A stretch of 64,000 nucleotides of DNA from Acholoe squamosa (taxonomy: Eukaryota; Annelida; Polychaeta; Phyllodocida; Polynoidae). The stretch is taken from positions 33,254,613 through 33,318,612 of the forward strand of contig OX439038.1 in assembly GCA_949317995.1 (NCBI GenBank), given 5' to 3'. The notes under the pieces are model-generated. The model worked only from the letters and a program-made list of their open reading frames with translations, did no database searches and was not told where the DNA came from. The position numbers and the translations under genes were made by a program. Shown in pieces: positions 41,110 through 51,667 of the stretch. How positions within the stretch are numbered: position 1 is the first letter of the stretch; the number at the start of each line of letters is the position of its first letter.

Positions 41110-41655
41110 ATTCATACCTGAGGTGGGATCATACACTGTGACTATCTCCAGAGATTTGGACATTGGGTTCTATGTGAAGCTGCAGGTGCTAGGCAACCAC
41201 ATGACATAGCAACCATCTACTACCTATGTTCATATTGTGTGATGTGCACAAGGGAGCTATATGCAGTTTGAAATAAGTGAACTATGTCCTTAAGGAGAGA
41301 CTATGCACAAGACATAGTATATACCTGTTTGAATCTAGGCATTGTTGCTATGCAAAACTGCTATTGCTAGGCCACCACACAACCTAGCAGCCTTTTATCA
41401 CCTATATTGCTAGTGTATGATGGAAGTCACAGAAGAGTTATATGCAAGTTTACATCAGGGGAGTATGTTGCTGAGAGGAAACCATGCAGATATGCACATT
41501 TGAGCATATTTTCGGGCTCGGTTGCTATGCAAAGCTACTGTTGCTAGGCAACCACACCACCTAGCAACAAAACAAAAGCACCACTCTAATTTACTAAGCT
41601 GATCTATAGGGGGTAGGACCCACCAGATACTTTCTAGACTGCACACACACACACA
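41110..41655 (-). repeat. Right arm of the long inverted repeat, inner part
   Basis: Reverse-complement match to about 38,235-38,765. It breaks off at a CACACACATATAT microsatellite where the 12-kb insertion begins. Confidence 0.8.
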
Positions 41656-41659
41656 TATA

Positions 41660-42058
41660 TAAAAAATTTTGTTTGTTTTAATTATAAGAATATAAATATG
41701 ATATAAAAATAGATTTATACAAAATAGTAATACTGATAAGTATAGGTGTCCTACCAGGGTAGCAGGATCGCCCTTACAATATACCGGACTTCCGGCGAAT
41801 CTGGAATGACTGGTTTCTGCAGCTCCACCCGGCGACATGTGTGTGGTGGCAAGCCACGTTGCTGTTATGTTGTGCCCTGATGAAGATGGGAAGATGGAGC
41901 CCCGGTTAGGTGTGGTAATCCTTTTTGGTGTTTCGGGTTAGCGTCCATCTTCACTGCAGGTTCCGTCCCAGATTAACGAGTCCAGCGTAAGGATCAGTGC
42001 CTCTGACATATTAAATGCTTTTACCCTCGGGTACAAAGAGACACCATCAGATGGACAC
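41660..42058 (-). other. 3' end of the 12-kb insertion
   Basis: Non-coding, turning sharply AT-rich for the last 100 bases. It contains a small inverted repeat CTACCAGGGTAG near 41,750. The terminus AAAATTTTTT in minus sense may be a simple tail of a non-LTR-type 3' end. Confidence 0.4.
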
Positions 42059-43531
42059 TTAGAGATCTTCCGGATCCGTGTCCATCTTCTCAGCCGACTC
42101 CACTGAGGTAGATGGGGCCGAGCTGCTGCAACTGCTCACAGAGAGCAGCGTGGAAGCCTCGCTGGGCGTGTCGCTCCCCAGGCTCAAAGCGCTCATCACC
42201 GCGGATGGACTGTCCAGTGCCTCGGATGCAGGTAAAGCAACCGTGGCAGCTGGGGCAGTCCGGGCGAAAAGAGCAGCCGGAAGTGGGGGAGCTGCCGGAA
42301 CCGGCGGAGCAGCCGGGACCGGTGGAGCAGCCGGAACCGGTGGAGCAGCCGGGACCGGTGGAGCATCCGGGATGAAGATTAGGGACGACGGAAGGCCGTC
42401 CCACTCCTCTAGGTGTTTCCCGAATGCCAGGAAGAATTTGAGGTCAGCCTCCTTGTACCTGTGAATGTACCCGGCGTTCTCAGCGCGGTGGAACTCCTTA
42501 AGCTTTTCAGCTTCCATCTGCTGACGCCGGCAGGATTCGAGAGCCTCCTCGACTTTCTTCCTTTCCAGCTGCCTGATCTTCTCTTCCTCCCTCCTCTGGA
42601 TTTCGTAAACCAGATTGAAGGTGGCTTCAGTCATCACACGCCAGTAGTCGACCGACTTCTGGCGGTGCAATGCCTGCCATTCCGCCATCAGGTCATTCTG
42701 GATCTTAGCCGTTTGGACATCGCGGTGGTCAACAAACGTGTTCGGATCCTGAAGACCTGACAGAGTTCCGGAGATTAGCTCCATAACGGGCACCCGAGGG
42801 GCCGTTGGTGGAACTATCACTGGTGGGGGCGCGGCGGCCTCCACTGAGGCAGGCGGGGTGCCTGCTGGAGGAGCAGACGGGCCCTCAACCGTGACACCAC
42901 CTCGACCTCGGCCACCACCCGGGGAAGCTCGGGTGGACTCCAGCCCACCACGGCCTCTACCACAAGGCTTGGTCCGGCCCAGGGAGGTTAGGACCTGCGA
43001 CTCAGGTCCAGCCTGTCCCATAGCAGGGAACTTCGCCGCGTACTCACTATACGTGGGGCGCTTGCCGGAAGATCCCTCTCCAGCCCACCAAGATGAATAC
43101 CCGGATGGGGGAGCGAAGAGTTCGCCCCCATCATCCTGGCTGCCAGAGGCTTCGCCCGGGCGTTGTTCCGCGCGTGCAGGTGTCGAAGTTGTGGCCGGGG
43201 TGGCCGCCTGGCTAACCGTCCTATGGGCCTGGTTGCTAGGCATATCCAGAGCCGAGACCTGTTGTCCCGACTCACGACGATCAGCTGGGTTGGCTGGTCT
43301 GGGCTGGTCCTTGTTACCAGAAGGGCTTACGGACCGGTCTGCTCGGGTCCTTTTGGAAGCACCAGTAGCTGTGGCTGTGCCTCCGTTAGGACCCTTAGAG
43401 CGGGCTTTGGCCTTCTCCCGTTTATCATCTCCTCTCCACTTCTTCACTTTCAGGTGCACCTCGCTGGGCATCCCGAACTTTGTGGAGGAGAAGTTGATTG
43501 GAAGAAGGTCAACAAGTTGCCACTCTTCCAC
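42059..43531 (-). pseudogene. Unknown polyprotein, Ala/Pro-rich C-terminal part
   Basis: 490 codons open, overlapping the zinc-finger part by 82 bases in another frame, with no good start of its own. It has a basic Ser/Gly-rich region, then RGRGG-type Gly/Arg patches, and a coiled-coil block at about residues 270-370. A tandem APPVPA repeat of five units follows at about 390-420 (42,275-42,365), then a Ser-rich acidic tail. It probably is the C-terminus of the same broken protein. No RT, integrase or transposase motif is present. Confidence 0.45.
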
Positions 43532-44523
43532 GAGCAGAATCCGGTCTCAAATGCCTGCTCCTTTATGTCCTTTACGCTCAACGAGGCCCAGTTAGCTAGG
43601 AGCTCGTTGAAGCACTTGATGGCCCGCTTCCTCGTCTTCTCCAGGCCGATACCATGGGCTTTCTGCAAGTGCAGAGCCATGTCTCGGCGCCGGTGAGTGT
43701 TGAACGAGCCATCACATAACTTGCTCGGACGGTCTCCGAGCACGCACATCATCACAGGTTTGTGGTGCATGTGATGCTCCACTATGTGCCGAGCGAAGCG
43801 GGGCTTCGTCTCGAACACCTTTTCACCCGTGAGAGCCAGCTGGCACGACTCGAATGGGCACCTTCGGCGGTTGCCGGTTGGTCCCCATTGTTTCATCGCC
43901 CACTGGACTTTTGTCCGGGCCTCATAACTGTAGATAGACCCCAATTTGGATTTCAGCTGGTCAATCCAAATGAGGTAAAATTTACCTACTGGCGTATCCG
44001 AGGGGCCGGATTTCATCCACTCCTCGTCATCGCTATCACCGTCCTTATTGACGGCGCCCGGACACATGTAGTGGACCGTGTCATAGGCACAGTCCGCGAA
44101 GCAGCGGGGAGTCCGTTCCTTGAACCCCTCGGCTGCATTCTTCCACATCCACTTCTGATTGTCGTCCTTTGGGACATGCGTGGTCATTTCTTCCCACGTT
44201 GTCACGGACTCCAAATCAGATTTGGCTGACTCGGGCAGCTCTGGGTCGCTTTCGCTTCCCTCACTGTCCGTGTAGATGCCTGCTCCCCTACGGCTGGCTC
44301 GGCTGGTGGTGGTAGTACCAGACGGAGCCTTGGTAGAAGACTTGGCGCTTGTCCCGCTGGTGCTGGCAGTGGAAGCTGCAGTAACCGAGGTGGCTACCGT
44401 GGTGGTTGTAGTGGTGGAGGCGGGCGCCTTCGGTTTGCCCTTACCCCTCGGCTTGGTGGGGGGCGTGGGCTCTGCCGGAGACGCTTTCGCTCCATTTTTC
44501 TTTTTCTGGCGCTGAACCTTGGG
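43450..44523 (-). pseudogene. Unknown polyprotein, zinc-finger part
   Basis: The frame continues directly after the TGA without a start codon until 44,214. It begins with Lys/Pro/Thr-rich sequence (a run of six Thr), followed by a domain with two Cys/His clusters: CPFESC...H-x3-HH, and CVLGDRPSKLC...H with HLQKAH. These resemble degenerate C2H2 fingers. It ends where a -1 change of frame leads into the next ORF. Nucleic-acid binding is inferred from the clusters only. Confidence 0.5.
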
Positions 44524-45549
44524 TCACTGCGCCGGCACCTCAGGACTGGAATCCGACTCCCGTGGATTCCTGTCCTCCGTACGAGGGCTCCTCCTACCGC
44601 TGACCGGGGAGTCAGAGTCGGAAGAGACCTTAGATTTGCTTTGGGCCTGCTGTTTGCGGTGGGCCCGACGAGCTGCAGTGAGCTGCTTCTGCTGCTTGGC
44701 GAGCTCGGCTCGCTTGGCTTCAACAGCAGCCTGCTGACGCGAGATGTCCTCTTCCGAGATCTCGCCGGGCGCCTCCGGAATGTCGGTACCCGGTTCCGCC
44801 TCCGTTGTGGACCTCTCGTTGGCGATCCTCACGTCTTCAGCCTCCAGGTCACTCTCGGTGAGAGGACCCTTTGGCGCAGGTTTATGGGTCAATCGCTTGA
44901 CCCGGTCGGTTTCCACCGAAGAGAGGGTTACTGTAGAGTCTGTCTCCATGTCGGACTCAGACTCTCTTAACTCCGCGGCCTTTCGGGTGATGCCTTCGGA
45001 GATCAGCACTGCTCGGGCCAAGCTCTCGTTGACCGCCATCTTCTCCCCCAACCTTTGATAGTTGCGGAGCCAAGAGACTGGCATAATGTCAGCCAACTCG
45101 TCGCTGCACGAGTCCATAACCAGAGTCTTGAAGTCGTCTGGTATGGCCTCGGGCACGCCTGGTTTCGCCGCCAGCGGTCCGTATCGGAACATGGAGGCGT
45201 GCATGGGGATATAAGTCCCCCAGGAGGTGTATACAACACCGGCCTCGCAATCGACGTGTGCCATACGTTCGATACGAGTCTTGAATCCCGGAGGATACAG
45301 GGGAATGTCCAAGACATCCATACTGCCACCCGAAGCTGCTGCCGTAGACGCGGGCTCCGGGCGCGGTGGTGGTGGAGGTGGCATCCTCTCCCGGTCGGTG
45401 GCCTCGGCCATCGCCGAGAGCGTCCGGGCTGCCTCCTCAGTAGAAGAGTCCATAGACTCCTCGACCCGAGACGGGACCTTCGGGTCCTCGCCTTCCTCCA
45501 ACAGAACGTTGGCAGTTTGACGCGCAGCGTCAATCGTCCCCTGTGCCAT
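44524..45549 (-). pseudogene. Unknown polyprotein, N-terminal part
   Basis: About 341 codons from an ATG in good context (GTGCCATGG, 45,549-45,547). The first 120 residues are acidic and Pro-rich. A folded-looking block at about 90-210 (DIPLYPPGFKTRIERM onward) follows, then a charged Ala/Gln coiled stretch. A TGA at 44,526-44,524 interrupts the frame, but the same frame remains open for another 103 codons up to the next listed ORF. I do not recognise the family. The layout suggests a Gag-like or ORF1-like retroelement protein that has lost coding integrity. Confidence 0.5.
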
Positions 45550-45570
45550 GGCACTGAGGGCGACTTCCAA

Positions 45571-46062
45571 TAAAAATTGGCAAATGTGTTGGACTCCTCC
45601 CGAAGGATTCGTCCAACAAAAAGGGGTGTGTTAGAACAAGCTAACTCGACAGCTAGAGGCTGTAAACCGCCAACACTAACTAGAGCGAAAACGGGTGGCA
45701 TCTAACCACCACGAGTCCGCCCTAGTTATGACCAGTATGACGTCAGACCTCTCGTCTCGCGAGATCCCGCCGTGGCTATCCGGTGACCTAGTTCCGCGCT
45801 TTCCCGCCGCACCCGCGGCGCCACCTAGGGAACTAGATCCGAACTAACATTCGACTCGACATGCGAGACGCGGCCTACTACCCGAGTGCTATCGTCTGGA
45901 GCTTGGCGGTGTATACAACGCTTCAAAGCGAATGTACCGGTTAATCCGACCGCCACTCACGGGATACAGCTACCCGGGGAGGGCGCGTTCGGCATCTCCA
46001 GCCGTGGAACGTATGTTACCCGCCTACGGCGGACAACACGCAGCAGCTCGTTGTGTACTGAG
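45571..46062. other. GC-rich non-coding junction
   Basis: No gene. Contains a hairpin at 45,588-45,616 whose arms are GTTGGAC/GTCCAAC with a TTCG-type loop in minus sense, and CCAATAAAAATTGG at 45,567-45,580. I searched for LTR-like similarity to 53,392-53,755 and saw none. Confidence 0.5.
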
Positions 46063-46449
46063 TTAGGTTACAGCAGACCTCAACCGGGGACTGCGTCTAA
46101 CGCCTTCGGTTAGCTTCCCGGCTTTACGTACAGCCTTTTCTGGGTTCCGCTTAGCCACTGCGGGACCTTTCCCATACGTAATGCCTTCACTCAGCGAGAC
46201 ATTTTTCCTTTTCTTACGATTAGGTCGTTTCCTGGCCTTCGTCTTCTTTTTCACCATAACCTCGTCTCCCGGCGTCTTTCTCGGCCGGCCTCTAGGGCGC
46301 TTCATTGGCACTACCACGCTCGGTCCGCTAGGGACAGATGCTGGTGGTTTGTAACCGAACTCCCTCTCCGCCTCTTCGCGTCCCTTCCAGGGCCGAAGTT
46401 TTCCGACATTCGTCTTCCATTTCCTACCAGTTAGGCAGTCTTCCATCAT
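46063..46449 (-). CDS. Integrase tail ORF with AT-hook motif
   Basis: 128 residues from the ATG at 46,449-46,447, which shares its A with the pol stop. The first 30 residues (DCLTGRKWKTNVGKLRPWKG) look like the normal end of a Ty3 integrase GPY/F domain. This ORF was therefore probably part of pol, cut off by a 1-base change or read by -1 shifting in a 33-base overlap. The rest is Lys/Arg-rich with an AT-hook core PRGRPRK, plausibly a chromatin-targeting tail replacing a chromodomain. Confidence 0.65.
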   Translation of the reverse strand: MMEDCLTGRKWKTNVGKLRPWKGREEAEREFGYKPPASVPSGPSVVVPMKRPRGRPRKTPGDEVMVKKKTKARKRPNRKKRKNVSLSEGITYGKGPAVAKRNPEKAVRKAGKLTEGVRRSPRLRSAVT

Positions 46450-49400
46450 CACGTAGACTCGGAGATGACGCGAATAATTTTAAACGGACCTTCCCAAGGC
46501 GTTACGAGCTTCAGCCGTTCTAGCGGCTCGTAGTACCTTAGTACTTTGTCCCCAACATTAAAACGAATTCGTTTAGCATTGGTGTCATAACCCACCTTCT
46601 GCCACTTCGCACTCTTTAGCAGCTCTTTCCGAACAGCCTCGTATGCCTGTTTGAACCTATCCCTTAATGACTCCACAAACAACACAGTGCAGGGCGCCTC
46701 CGGGTCTATCCCAACCACTCCATACACTAAGTCGGCGGGCATTATGATGTCCTCGCCGAACACTAGCATGTTTGGAGTGTAATTAGTAGATGAATGGACA
46801 GTGTTGTTGTAGGCATGTACTACAAACTCGCACTGTTCATCCCAGTCGTCCTGGTGGGTATTGACCAGGGGCTTTAGCACTTGTATCAGGGTTCTGTTGA
46901 ACCGCTCTACCTGCCCATCCGACTGTGGTCGGTATGGGTTTGTTCGGGTCTTACAGATGGCTAGGTAATGGCACATTTCCTGCCAAAGCTCCGACTCGAA
47001 CTCTCTTCCTTGGTCGCTGTGCATCATAAGGGGAACACCCAAATGCAGCACCCAGCCTTTCACAAACGCCTCCGCGCATGTGGCGGCTTTGTGATTAGGA
47101 AGAGGGAACACCCGAGTGTACTTGGTATAATAGTCGGTTATGACCATCATGCAAGTATTGTCTCGGGGCGTTGTCTTGATTCCACTGATGATGTCTATCG
47201 CCACTCGAGCGAATCTGACACCAAACAATTCCTGGGATAAGGGTTGCTTACCCAGGCCGGGTCCCGGCTTGTTTTTACAACAATCCGGGCAAGTGGCGAT
47301 CCACCGGAGCAGGTCGCCTCTCATACCGGGCCAGTAGTAACGCCTTTGTAGGCGCTCTATTGACCTCTTCTTACCGAAATGGCCACTCGTTTGATGGCCA
47401 TGGCAATAATACATGATATCCCTCCTCATCGGAGCGGGTATCACTATTTGTAACAGCCTACCGTTGGTGGGAGATGTCTTCCACCTACATAGTATGCCAT
47501 CTCGGATCTCTAGCTCGGTCCATTGAGCTAGCAATCGCCTCGCTTCCCTATCTTCTAGGGATACTAGCGGCCTTGCCGGTTTAATACCTGACCATAGGTA
47601 TTCCATTATGCGCGCAGTGGTGGGATCCGACTGTTGGAACTTCTTGATGGTCTCCGGGGACCAATCGAGATAGCTACATACAGCCTCCTCCCAGGGGATA
47701 CGGGGGGTGGTATAATTGAATACCAACCCGGCTACCACAGCATTGTGGGCTCCGCAGTCTTCACAAGTGGCATTTTGGCACCTTCGGATAGGTCGCCTCG
47801 ACAAGGCATCCGCATTGATGTGTTTAGCACCGGGTCGGTGCTCTATTTGTTTATGCTCCAATCCGAATTCGGATAGATGAGCTAACCATCGTCCAATCAT
47901 CCCCTCGGTGTCCTTAAAGTTAAGGAGCGACCTAAGAGACGAATGGTCTGTTCTTAAAGTAAAGTCACTTCCCCAGAGGAAATGCTTAAACTTCTTCGTA
48001 TACACCACCACCGCGAGAAGTTCCCGCTTGGTGGTACAGTAATTACGCTGGGTCTTGCTTAGCGTGTTGCTAGCGAATGCTATTGGGACTTCGACTCCCC
48101 CCTGGACCTGAGAGAGAGCTGCCCCAATGGCGTCATTGCTCGCATCGGTGTCTAAGATGAAATGTCCCTCGGGAGTGGGATATTTCAACACGGGTGTATT
48201 CCTAAACAAATCTTTTATTTTATGAAAAGATTCCTCTTGCTCGCTGGTCCATGGGAATGGGTCCCGTGCCCTACCCGGGGTCCAGTGAGCTAAGCACTGC
48301 ATGGGAAAGCTAACACGAGAGTAATTCGGTATGAAATCACGGTAATAGGAACAAAATCCTAGGAATGATCTCACCTCCTTAGCACTCGTGGGTCTCTCCC
48401 AATTTTCTACAGCTTCCAATTTTTCCGGATCCGCGCTCACCCCGTTAGGGGTGATGATCCTTCCCAAGTATGTAATTGTCCTCTTAAACAAATTACATTT
48501 CTTGGGTTTCAGTTTAAGACCGTTTGATAGTATCCGATCGAGGACCAATTGCAGATTTGCATGGCATTCCTTGAACAACTTGCCGAACACGACCACGTCG
48601 TCCAAGTAGACCAAACATTTCTTCCACAAGAGGTCACTCAACAAGGATTCCATCATGGCCTCGAACGTAGCGGGGGCGTTACACAATCCGAAGGGTAGGA
48701 CGTTGTACTCGAATAGCCCCATATGACTGGAGAACGCTGTTTTCTCCATGTCATCAGGGTGCATCGGTATCTGCCAGTATCCGGATTGTAAATCCAAGGT
48801 ACAGAACCATTGATTCCCGCCCAAGCTATCTAACGTCTCGTCTATCCTTGGTAGGGGATACGAGTTTTTCTTTGTCATACCGTTCAGTTTTCGGTAGTCA
48901 ACGCAAAAGCGGATAGTACTGTCTTTCTTAGTGGTCATACACACAGGGCTGGACCAGGGACTCGAGCTCGGCACGATGACCCCTAAGTCCAACTGTTTAC
49001 GTATTTCCTCTTCACAAATTAACTTCTCCTTAAGAGGAAGTCTACGATACGGGATCTTAAAAGGTTTCTCGTTGCCCACATCTATAGTGTGCAACACCTT
49101 ATCGGATCTACCCACCGGTCCTCCTTCCCTACCAAAAGCACTCTCGTACTTTTGTAGGAGTCTCGCCAGGCAATCCTTATCCTCCGTATCCTGTAGATCT
49201 GATTGATCAATCAGCTTTTTGAATTCTTCATCCAAAGAATGCTTACTAACGGGGTTTAGTGGTTTATTGAACTTAGCCTCGGCGACGTGTTCAACCGAAC
49301 TCATCCTACCCACACTGTCGCCTCGCTTCAAGTAGACCACCGAACCACTTCGGTTAGTCATGGGTAATACAGTCCAAGCTGCATTAGCCACCAATGTATC

Positions 49401-50288
49401 CACTGAGTCCAACCCAATACTCGACAAATACACCGTATCGGGTTCGTAGACTCCAGTTTCATTCCTTTGGGCCATTGATCCGCCACAAAGGACATCGCAA
49501 GTGGTACCCGGTGGGATCTTCACCGTGTGTATCACTGATGCAACCGAAGACACCTGTCTCAATACGCTTTGGACATGCAAGCTATACGGGTTCCGTATAC
49601 TCATCATACCATCCCTCGGGTCCAAGACGGCCCCGTATAAGCTTGCAAAATCCAGTCCGAGGATTCCGTCATCACTAACCTCTGCTATAGTCGGCGAAAG
49701 AACAAATTCTTTGCCTCCTATACGGATAGGCATAAACGTCCTATCAAAAGTACGCATACTGCTTCCGTCGGCTGTGCAAGCATTTACCCCCGTTTTGAGG
49801 TTCTCATGGTTGCCGGCCACCGAGTCGAAAAATCTTTTGGACACACAGGAGTGGCTGGCTCCAGTATCCACTAAGAATTCCCCTACCCGGCCTTCCACAG
49901 ATATGGGTACATACCACCGTCTCCCCCCTAAAGGAGAGGGGTTACTGGTAAACTGGTGAAAGTCTCCTGAATCACCAAGATTCAATCCGAGTCCTCTCAA
50001 AAATTCCAGACACGGATGACTTGGGGGAAGGCGTGTCCCACACACTCGAATCAACTCTTTGATCCATCCTTCCTCTCCCCCAGTGCGGCCACTCGCCTCC
50101 ATATGCTCACTCCCATACACATAAGCACTAGGGTCCCTGGCCCCGGCCAAGGTGCAGGGGTGCGCACCCACAGCCACCCGGCCTCCAGGTGTATTTGATT
50201 CGAAATCTTCCACCGGTTCGCCCCCGGTAGCATTTTGGCATTCGTTCTTCCTTGGGGTCATATCAGATGCCGTTGACACAACCCCCAC
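46449..50288 (-). CDS. pol: Pol of the second Ty3 element
   Basis: About 1,279 residues, without internal stops. Protease DTGA is at residues 141-144. A Ty3-type RT has YLDD at 561-564. RNase H (TDASND, then RTDHSSL) follows, then integrase with an HHCC zinc site (ending CPDC), a D,D,E core (IDII, SDQG, then VERFNR) and the beginning of a GPY/F domain. The frame ends inside that domain. The missing part continues in the next ORF in the -1 frame, with stop and start overlapping as TGATG. The gag defects make the element non-autonomous even though pol is open. Confidence 0.92.
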   Translation of the reverse strand: MGVVSTASDMTPRKNECQNATGGEPVEDFESNTPGGRVAVGAHPCTLAGARDPSAYVYGSEHMEASGRTGGEEGWIKELIRVCGTRLPPSHPCLEFLRGLGLNLGDSGDFHQFTSNPSPLGGRRWYVPISVEGRVGEFLVDTGASHSCVSKRFFDSVAGNHENLKTGVNACTADGSSMRTFDRTFMPIRIGGKEFVLSPTIAEVSDDGILGLDFASLYGAVLDPRDGMMSIRNPYSLHVQSVLRQVSSVASVIHTVKIPPGTTCDVLCGGSMAQRNETGVYEPDTVYLSSIGLDSVDTLVANAAWTVLPMTNRSGSVVYLKRGDSVGRMSSVEHVAEAKFNKPLNPVSKHSLDEEFKKLIDQSDLQDTEDKDCLARLLQKYESAFGREGGPVGRSDKVLHTIDVGNEKPFKIPYRRLPLKEKLICEEEIRKQLDLGVIVPSSSPWSSPVCMTTKKDSTIRFCVDYRKLNGMTKKNSYPLPRIDETLDSLGGNQWFCTLDLQSGYWQIPMHPDDMEKTAFSSHMGLFEYNVLPFGLCNAPATFEAMMESLLSDLLWKKCLVYLDDVVVFGKLFKECHANLQLVLDRILSNGLKLKPKKCNLFKRTITYLGRIITPNGVSADPEKLEAVENWERPTSAKEVRSFLGFCSYYRDFIPNYSRVSFPMQCLAHWTPGRARDPFPWTSEQEESFHKIKDLFRNTPVLKYPTPEGHFILDTDASNDAIGAALSQVQGGVEVPIAFASNTLSKTQRNYCTTKRELLAVVVYTKKFKHFLWGSDFTLRTDHSSLRSLLNFKDTEGMIGRWLAHLSEFGLEHKQIEHRPGAKHINADALSRRPIRRCQNATCEDCGAHNAVVAGLVFNYTTPRIPWEEAVCSYLDWSPETIKKFQQSDPTTARIMEYLWSGIKPARPLVSLEDREARRLLAQWTELEIRDGILCRWKTSPTNGRLLQIVIPAPMRRDIMYYCHGHQTSGHFGKKRSIERLQRRYYWPGMRGDLLRWIATCPDCCKNKPGPGLGKQPLSQELFGVRFARVAIDIISGIKTTPRDNTCMMVITDYYTKYTRVFPLPNHKAATCAEAFVKGWVLHLGVPLMMHSDQGREFESELWQEMCHYLAICKTRTNPYRPQSDGQVERFNRTLIQVLKPLVNTHQDDWDEQCEFVVHAYNNTVHSSTNYTPNMLVFGEDIIMPADLVYGVVGIDPEAPCTVLFVESLRDRFKQAYEAVRKELLKSAKWQKVGYDTNAKRIRFNVGDKVLRYYEPLERLKLVTPWEGPFKIIRVISEST

Positions 50289-51019
50289 TAGTTTTCCACC
50301 TCGGTGGAATCCGTAGCGTTCTCCCTTCCTTCGCCGTTATCCTCGGCTTCGTAGAAGGCAGCCATTACCGGCTTAGCAGCGGTACATTCGGAAGAATAGT
50401 GTCCCATGCGCTGACACCTGAAACACTTAACCGTTCGGCGATCCACTCTGGGTCTTTGCCGACTGGCTTGGAGGGCATCTGTAATTTTCTTACACATATC
50501 CTCCATAAGTTTGGTCATATCCGGAGATTGACCCTTCACTTTATCAGTGCTTACGGGAGGCCTGGAGGCATTCTCGCCAACTTTCGGGTTATTCTTGACA
50601 TCGGGTGATGGTCTAGAATCCCTTGGCTTGTTAAACGCCTTCCTTGGAATATACTTCCTACCTGAAGCATTTTTCCTTAGCTGCACCGAACAGAAGGTGC
50701 CGTCCTCCTGTTCGAATTCAATCAGCTCAAAGTCGTCCGAGGTAGTATTTGCCTCGGACTGCTGGACTACCGATGCTAGGGGAGCCCAGCCAGTGGCATT
50801 CGGTATGTCACCCGCTAGCATGGTTCGCTTCTTCACGGCCATATCTATACCATTAAATATGCCGTGCAATGATATGCCTTCTTTCCAGGCATCTCTTGCA
50901 GCGATCTGCTCGTCTCGGTCTCTTAAACCCTTGACGAATTGAGTAATCAAATCGTCCATATACCAGTCCTGGTTTTCTGTACCGGGTCTGGCCTTGCTTA
51001 GCAGGGTGTGTAGTTCCAT
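50288..51019 (-). CDS. gag: Gag C-terminal part with zinc knuckle
   Basis: 243 codons in the same frame as the preceding ORF, separated only by the amber codon and one Gly codon. The first 60 residues complete the capsid. A zinc knuckle CFRCQRMGHYSSEC (C-x2-C-x4-H-x4-C) lies near residue 200. The pol frame is the -1 frame here and overlaps the last 45 bases. No canonical slippery heptamer was found; GGAAAAC directly before the stop is the nearest candidate. Confidence 0.8.
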   Translation of the reverse strand: MELHTLLSKARPGTENQDWYMDDLITQFVKGLRDRDEQIAARDAWKEGISLHGIFNGIDMAVKKRTMLAGDIPNATGWAPLASVVQQSEANTTSDDFELIEFEQEDGTFCSVQLRKNASGRKYIPRKAFNKPRDSRPSPDVKNNPKVGENASRPPVSTDKVKGQSPDMTKLMEDMCKKITDALQASRQRPRVDRRTVKCFRCQRMGHYSSECTAAKPVMAAFYEAEDNGEGRENATDSTEVEN

Positions 51020-51022
51020 GCC

Positions 51023-51667
51023 CTATGCTCTGAAAGCTTCATTAGGCTTCTGCGTACGTTTTTTAAAGTGGACCATCGGATCCTCCTTGACCATGTTACA
51101 TAACAGTCCGCTAGCAGATTCCACTAACTGCTCGAAACTCCCAACGAGGCCGTACCAGGTCCGCCATTGCTCTACAGCCATGCGACCTGGCCCGCCTTTC
51201 AAACACCTTACTAGGTGCGGCTTGGCCTCGTATGGGGTCCACCCATTACAATTCATCACGTCGATGAAATCTTCAAACCACTCTTTCCATGGCCGAGTAC
51301 CGTCATATTCCTTAGGGATGACGGGTACCCTTCGGGCAGAATTGTGAGCATACATCAATCTAGTGCATTGCTGTTTGCTCCATTCAATCGCCTTGGTTTC
51401 ATTCAAGGTTCGATTGCCCCCTATACCACCGAAGCTCGTGTTGCCCTGTGGAGGTGGTGGCGGCGGCTGTGTATACATCCACTGTGAACCACTGTGGTTC
51501 GTATAGCCCGCACCACCCTGGTTAGGGCCGGTACCCGAGGTACTACTATGGCCTGTGGTACCCGGAGCACCGCCCCCCCCCTTGAGCGCCTTGGTAACCG
51601 CCGTCGGGCGGCTGGTTTCCCGCTGGCTGACTGCCATCGTTCGATGGATTGGGTTGGCTGCTGTCAT
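51023..51667 (-). CDS. gag: Gag capsid part, second Ty3 element
   Basis: This frame overlaps the preceding ORF and is entered at the G run. It carries a retrotransposon capsid region starting near VPVIPKEYDG, with Trp-rich spacing typical of Ty3 Gag. It stops at a TAG (51,025-51,023). The same frame stays open afterwards with capsid-like sequence, so the amber codon splits what should be one domain. The TAG is followed by GG, reminiscent of retroviral readthrough contexts, but a simple nonsense mutation is more likely. Confidence 0.75.
   Translation of the reverse strand: MTAANPIHRTMAVSQRETSRPTAVTKALKGGGGAPGTTGHSSTSGTGPNQGGAGYTNHSGSQWMYTQPPPPPPQGNTSFGGIGGNRTLNETKAIEWSKQQCTRLMYAHNSARRVPVIPKEYDGTRPWKEWFEDFIDVMNCNGWTPYEAKPHLVRCLKGGPGRMAVEQWRTWYGLVGSFEQLVESASGLLCNMVKEDPMVHFKKRTQKPNEAFRA

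Noticed and set aside
41660..42060. Possible 3' LTR for the second Ty3 element
   Set aside because: No shared phrases with 53,392-53,755 in either orientation.
42858..43696. 245- and 177-codon plus-strand frames
   Set aside because: GC-rich shadows of the minus-strand Ala/Pro-rich ORF; composition follows the other strand.
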